DNA of 64,000 bases, taken from positions 14,681-78,680 of the forward strand of contig DKFM01000012.1 of assembly GCA_002452815.1 (NCBI GenBank). The letters run 5' to 3'. This stretch comes from Rhodobacteraceae bacterium UBA6796. GTDB lineage: Bacteria; Pseudomonadota; Alphaproteobacteria; Rhodobacterales; Rhodobacteraceae. Of the stretch, positions 60,823-64,000 are shown one piece after another. Within the stretch, counting starts at the first letter, position 1. Every line of letters starts with the position of its first letter. The notes beneath the pieces were generated by a model. It was not told the DNA's origin. It searched no databases and worked only from the letters and a program-made list of their open reading frames with translations. Made by a program: the position numbers and the translations under genes.

Positions 60823-62022
60823 ATGGGCGTTGTAGAAGTTCTGGATCCGGTACAGCCGACGCGGGCTGGTGGCTGGAAAGTGGATGTGAGCCGAGGTGAG
60901 CGGAACGGGCGGGTGTCGTCCGAATGGTTCAACCGGCCCGATGACGAGCGGTATCTGTCGCTCGATGATCTATGGGCCTCGGTGAAGGGTCGCTCCGAGC
61001 GCAGCCGCAGCCGCGTGGTGCAAACAGCGGATATCCGCGTCGAGGCCGCGCGCGACAACCCCGAGCGGTTGCACCTGATGCTGCCGAAAGCCGAGGCGCC
61101 TGTCGGGCCCACGCATTGGGCGTTCGGCCAGCTTGCCAGCATCGTCGGCGCCCCGGCCTCCTATCTGCGGCAATTGCCAGCGCCGCTGGCGGGGATCAAT
61201 CTGCAATATGGTCTGACCAACCACCGTGCCGAGCAGTTGAAGACTTTCGAGACGGAAGACGGCCGCACGGAACTGCGCGCCGTGACCGGCCCCGACTATG
61301 GCCGTATCCACGATTTCGAGCTGGTTGAAGCGGTTCAGCGCATCGCGGGCAATGGCACCGGCGACACGCGCTGGAAGGTGCCGGGCGTGCTGGATTGGTC
61401 GACCGGGGTCTATAACCCCGATGTCGAGATCAGCCGCGACACGACCACGCTCTATGCCTCGGACCGCGATGTCTTCCTGTTTCTTGTCGATGATCGCAAC
61501 CCGATCGAGGCGGGCAAGCTTCCGGACGGCTCTCCCGACCTCTACTTCCGGGGCTTTTACTGCTGGAATTCGGAGGTGGGCGCCAAGACCCTCGGCATGG
61601 CGAGCTTCTATCTGCGGGCGGTGTGCCAGAACCGCAACCTCTGGGGCGTCGAGGATTTCCAGGAGATCAAGATCCGTCACTCGAAATACGCCGCCTCGCG
61701 CTTTGCACATGAGGCGGCGCCCGCGTTGACGCGCTTCGCCAATTCCTCGCCCCAGGGGTTCGTGAACGGCATCAAAGCGGCGCGGCAGCAGATCGTGGCG
61801 CGCAGCGACGAAGATCGTGCGGATTTCCTGCGCAAGCGCGGTTTCTCGAAGGCCGAATCCGGCAAGATCATCGAGAAGGTGCTGATGGAGGAAGGCCGCC
61901 CGCCCGAGAGCATCTTCGATTTTGTGCAGGGCATCACGCGGCTTGCGCGCGACAAGACCCAGCAGGATGCCCGCCTTGATATGGAAGGGCGCGCCAAGAA
62001 GCTTCTCGACCGCGTTGGTTGA
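60823..62022 (+). CDS. DUF932 plasmid/phage-type protein
   Basis: A 399-residue DUF932 protein. HWAFGQLASIVGAPASYLRQLPAPLAG-like and VTGPDYGRIHDFELVEAVQRI are typical. DUF932 proteins are common on conjugative plasmids and phages, often near ssb and ParB-like genes; function not established. ATG 60823 follows GGAG and leader B. A perfect 26-base palindrome follows its stop. Confidence 0.87.
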   Translation: MGVVEVLDPVQPTRAGGWKVDVSRGERNGRVSSEWFNRPDDERYLSLDDLWASVKGRSERSRSRVVQTADIRVEAARDNPERLHLMLPKAEAPVGPTHWAFGQLASIVGAPASYLRQLPAPLAGINLQYGLTNHRAEQLKTFETEDGRTELRAVTGPDYGRIHDFELVEAVQRIAGNGTGDTRWKVPGVLDWSTGVYNPDVEISRDTTTLYASDRDVFLFLVDDRNPIEAGKLPDGSPDLYFRGFYCWNSEVGAKTLGMASFYLRAVCQNRNLWGVEDFQEIKIRHSKYAASRFAHEAAPALTRFANSSPQGFVNGIKAARQQIVARSDEDRADFLRKRGFSKAESGKIIEKVLMEEGRPPESIFDFVQGITRLARDKTQQDARLDMEGRAKKLLDRVG

Positions 62023-62028
62023 GGTGGC

Positions 62029-62054
62029 GACCGGAGGCGATATCGCCTCCGGTC
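62029..62054 (+). terminator. Perfect palindromic hairpin after the DUF932 gene
   Basis: GACCGGAGGCGAT is followed directly by its reverse complement, a 26-base perfect palindrome seven bases after the stop. T-run weak (TCTCGTCCCTGTTTC). Confidence 0.6.
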
Positions 62055-62115
62055 TCGTCCCTGTTTCATCGATCTGCTACCGTGCCCGACATGTTTAGGT
62101 ATTGGAAGTACGCGC

Positions 62116-62616
62116 ATGGAAGAAATCGATTGGTCAGATCGTGCATTTTATGATGACGGCGAATGGGTTACCTGGTCGGAAATCGACGAGCAGCTTCGCT
62201 ACAAGGAGTGGGGCGCTAAATACCCGAACGCGATCCGGTCTATGATCCCATATTTTGAGGATCTCCTGTCCCTCGCGGAAAGCTATCACCTCGAGACCGG
62301 CCTCCACCTCTCTGTCTACGGCGATATCGGTGAGCTGTTCGGTGCTATCACGTACGGTATCAAGCTGAACAAGACCTATGCCCAGGGTGCTGACGGAAGA
62401 CTTGGCAATGATCATGTCGAGGTCAAAACCATTACGCCATTCAAGACAAAGGATGTGGTTGTGGTCGATACCAATGGGCATTTCAACAAGCTCTTGGTTG
62501 TAAAGATCAACGAGGATTTTCAGGTCTCGGGTCGGATGATCGACCGAAAAGATCTCCCAAAGCGCGAAGGGCGCTACTTGCGGGTTCGATGGAGCGATTT
62601 ACCAACGCCGAAATGA
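62116..62616 (+). CDS. PD-(D/E)XK nuclease-like protein (DUF6998-like)
   Basis: A 166-residue protein. The segment GDIGELFGAITYGIKL, then DGRLGNDHVEVKTITP and VVVDTNGHFNKLLVVKI, fits a PD-(D/E)XK nuclease fold (Glu of IGELFG, Asp of DGRLGND, Glu-x-Lys of VEVK). It could be an anti-restriction or restriction-related factor. No leader copy precedes it; ATG 62116 is 61 bases after the palindromic hairpin. Confidence 0.65.
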   Translation: MEEIDWSDRAFYDDGEWVTWSEIDEQLRYKEWGAKYPNAIRSMIPYFEDLLSLAESYHLETGLHLSVYGDIGELFGAITYGIKLNKTYAQGADGRLGNDHVEVKTITPFKTKDVVVVDTNGHFNKLLVVKINEDFQVSGRMIDRKDLPKREGRYLRVRWSDLPTPK

Positions 62617-62663
62617 TCGACCCGTTCAGCGACAGAGAGTCCGAGGGGGGTGGTTTGGTCTTT

Positions 62664-62701
62664 GACGGTTTGAAGCGGGGAGAGAGGCTCTCCGCACCGT
62701 C
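62664..62701 (+). promoter_or_regulatory. Nested-hairpin leader, copy C
   Basis: Outer stem GACGGT (62664-62669) with ACCGTC (62696-62701); inner hairpin GGAGAG (62679-62684) with CTCTCC (62688-62693). GGAG follows the stem and ATG 62714 is again 12 bases away. Confidence 0.7.
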
Positions 62702-62713
62702 GGAGATATGCCC

Positions 62714-63232
62714 ATGTTCGACCTTCCTCTCCAAACTCAGCCGGAAACACAGAAGACAGGTTTGCCGTCGAGCTTTCTGACCGTTCTTGCAGATCAAGAC
62801 TTGCCGTTTGCACTCACGACGGCTTGCCACGCGTCGGCGGCTCTAATGTCCGGGCAGGCGCACCCCAAGGTACCGGAGCGGTTTGCCACGCTGGCCGAAG
62901 CCATGCAGGGGGCAATCGATCATGCCGAAAATGTCACCCCTGAAGACGCGCCGCGCATCCTGGCGATCCTCGATCGAGAGGGCCGCCTCGTCCTGGCCGG
63001 GGCTGTCCATGGTGGCGGGGTTGCATGGTGCCACCCGGTCTCGGATGCCGCCGAAGCCCGCGCCGTCGTGTCCGAGGCCAGCCAGGCCCGCGCGCAGGCC
63101 ATGAGGGTGGCCGAGTGGCATGAACATGGCCTCGCGCGACGGCTGCGGCATCACGCCGACCTTCTCGATGCCCGTCTTGTCGATCCGCTCTGGCGTGTCT
63201 TCGCGTCTCGCGCCCTGCAGATCGCGGCGTGA
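62714..63232 (+). CDS. Hypothetical plasmid protein
   Basis: A 172-residue protein of mainly helical, Ala-rich sequence (MFDLPLQTQPETQKTGLPSS at the start; EARAVVSEASQARAQAMRVA later). I do not recognise the family. I chose ATG 62714 because it keeps the 12-base distance to leader C; ATG 62708 adds two residues. Homologous genes are typical companions of DUF932 and DUF6878 genes. Confidence 0.7.
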   Translation: MFDLPLQTQPETQKTGLPSSFLTVLADQDLPFALTTACHASAALMSGQAHPKVPERFATLAEAMQGAIDHAENVTPEDAPRILAILDREGRLVLAGAVHGGGVAWCHPVSDAAEARAVVSEASQARAQAMRVAEWHEHGLARRLRHHADLLDARLVDPLWRVFASRALQIAA

Positions 63233-63260
63233 CGCCCGAGAGTCAGAGAAGGGCAGGGGA

Positions 63261-63306
63261 GGATGTGAGCCTGCGAGGACGAGAGAGAGCCTCGGGGTTC
63301 AGATCC
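63261..63306 (+). promoter_or_regulatory. Nested-hairpin leader, copy D (DUF6878-like gene)
   Basis: Outer stem GGATGTGAGCC (63261-63271) with GGTTCAGATCC (63296-63306), 10 of 11 pairs; inner hairpin CGAGG (63274-63278) with CCTCG (63290-63294). ATG 63330 follows a separate GGAG at 63320. It is the most diverged copy. Confidence 0.5.
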
Positions 63307-63329
63307 CTTTCCTCATTCCGGAGTTTCCA

Positions 63330-63821
63330 ATGTCCAAGATCGAACCCACCCTGGCCGCGCCGATGGCGCCGTCCAGGATTGATTTCGCCGCCGTGCTGGC
63401 TCGGCAGTCCGAGCGTGAAGCGCGGATCGCAGCTTTGCGTCCGGCCAACAAGGAGCGCCTCTTCGATGGCCTGACTGCCGCGGGCATCACCCATGTGACC
63501 GTGAGCTTTGACGGCTATGGCGATAGCGGCCAGGTTGAAAGCATCGAAGCCTACGCTGGCGACGCCGAAGTCACTTTCTCCAAGACCCAGATCGCCTATG
63601 CCGCATTGACCTGGGACGACCCGGAGGTCGAGATGCGGGCGCTTTCGCTCGAAGATGTCGTGGAGCAACTGGCGTACGACTTGCTGTCTGACACCCACGG
63701 CGGTTGGGAAAACAACGACGGGGCCTACGGTGAGTTCTGCTTCGACGCGAGCGCTCGCTCCATCCACCTCGAGTTCAACGAGCGCTTCACCTCGTCCGAA
63801 CTCTATACCCACGATTTCTGA
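63330..63821 (+). CDS. DUF6878-like plasmid protein
   Basis: A 163-residue protein. The segments FDGYGDSGQVESI, LEDVVEQLAYDLLSDTHGGWENNDGAYGEF and IHLEFNERFTSSELYTHDF are characteristic of a conserved plasmid family I know as DUF6878. Function unknown. GGAG lies seven bases before ATG 63330; earlier in-frame starts lie in the leader and the previous gene. Confidence 0.8.
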   Translation: MSKIEPTLAAPMAPSRIDFAAVLARQSEREARIAALRPANKERLFDGLTAAGITHVTVSFDGYGDSGQVESIEAYAGDAEVTFSKTQIAYAALTWDDPEVEMRALSLEDVVEQLAYDLLSDTHGGWENNDGAYGEFCFDASARSIHLEFNERFTSSELYTHDF

Positions 63822-63831
63822 GGGGGCGGCG

Positions 63832-63984
63832 ATGGCACATCCGTATCACCACGCCCTGTCCTCGGTGAAGAAATGGGGCGGCTCGGTCGACGACTTCATG
63901 GCGGTGCATGCCTGGTTCGACCAGAGCAAGGAGATCACGGCCGACTTCCGGCATCGGGCGCTGCGCCACCATGCCTTATCCTGA
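63832..63984 (+). pseudogene. DUF6915-like gene, 3' truncated
   Basis: The 50-residue frame MAHPYHHALSSVKKWGGSVD continues DFMAVHAWFDQSKEITADFR and HRALRHHALS, then stops. Family members run to about 100 residues, continuing after RHHA with a conserved GIF-type segment. The homology ends at about base 63972, so something has replaced the 3' half, probably a mobile element starting at the window edge. It follows the DUF6878-like gene by ten bases. Confidence 0.65.
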
Positions 63985-64000
63985 CTCTATGGAAGCGTCT

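Noticed and set aside
1..64000. tRNA, rRNA or CRISPR arrays
   Set aside because: No cloverleaf-like conserved segments, rRNA landmarks or regularly spaced repeats were noticed.

Overview
The window looks like DNA of a Rhodobacteraceae (Alphaproteobacteria). It has high GC, the aerobic cob pathway, tightly overlapping phn operons and a RepABC replication module. The repABC genes with parS-like palindromes and an antisense RNA at 40-43.7 kb, plus several plasmid-type genes of unknown function, suggest a plasmid or chromid. Two large operons on it have a chromosome-like character.

Layout. 0-5.3 kb (+): cobalamin genes cobL(3' part)-cobE-cobM-cobB-cobA, a cobalamin riboswitch, a CbiM-like cobalt permease, and cobF. 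5.3-9.3 kb: a TniA/TniB/TniQ-type transposon with repeated transposase-type sites at both ends. tniA and tniB are each interrupted by one in-frame stop. 9.6-20.3 kb (-): a complete C-P lyase operon phnF-D-C-E-G-H-I-J-K-L-M-N-P with a PhnF-type palindrome and a Pho box in front. 20.4-31.3 kb (-): a second, 13-gene operon with its own Pho box. It joins a carbohydrate-type ABC transporter, a PfkB kinase, a PhyH-type dioxygenase and a GntR regulator to a paralogous PhnGHIJKL set. In that set PhnJ has lost three of the four cysteines needed for the Fe-S/radical chemistry, while the PhnI/PhnJ metal-site histidines remain. This is the most unusual system in the window.

31.9-39.9 kb: a DUF1612/HTH protein, a three-gene unit of unknown function (alpha/beta hydrolase, P-loop NTPase, ABC exporter with a dead nucleotide-binding domain), a VapBC-like toxin-antitoxin pair, a tyrosine recombinase and a serine recombinase. 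40-43.7 kb: repA-repB-ctRNA-repC-parS, visibly lower in GC than its neighbours.

43.7-64 kb: plasmid accessory genes (a large ParB-like protein, SSB, DUF932, a PD-(D/E)XK-like protein, DUF6878-like, a broken DUF6915-like gene). Among them sits a redox/metal island: two-component system, PepSY protein, ferric-reductase-like protein, Asp-rich protein, DUF2271, PepSY-flavodoxin reductase, ApbE, metal P-type ATPase and VIT1-like transporter. The island resembles an extracytoplasmic flavinylation (FMN transfer) system. A repeated 17-bp motif probably marks the response-regulator sites.

Six of the plasmid-type genes are preceded by the same nested double hairpin, placed next to the ribosome binding site and in some copies with compensating base changes. 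This is a candidate undescribed cis-acting RNA or single-stranded-DNA element shared by ParB-like, SSB, DUF932 and other genes. No tRNA, rRNA or CRISPR array was seen.
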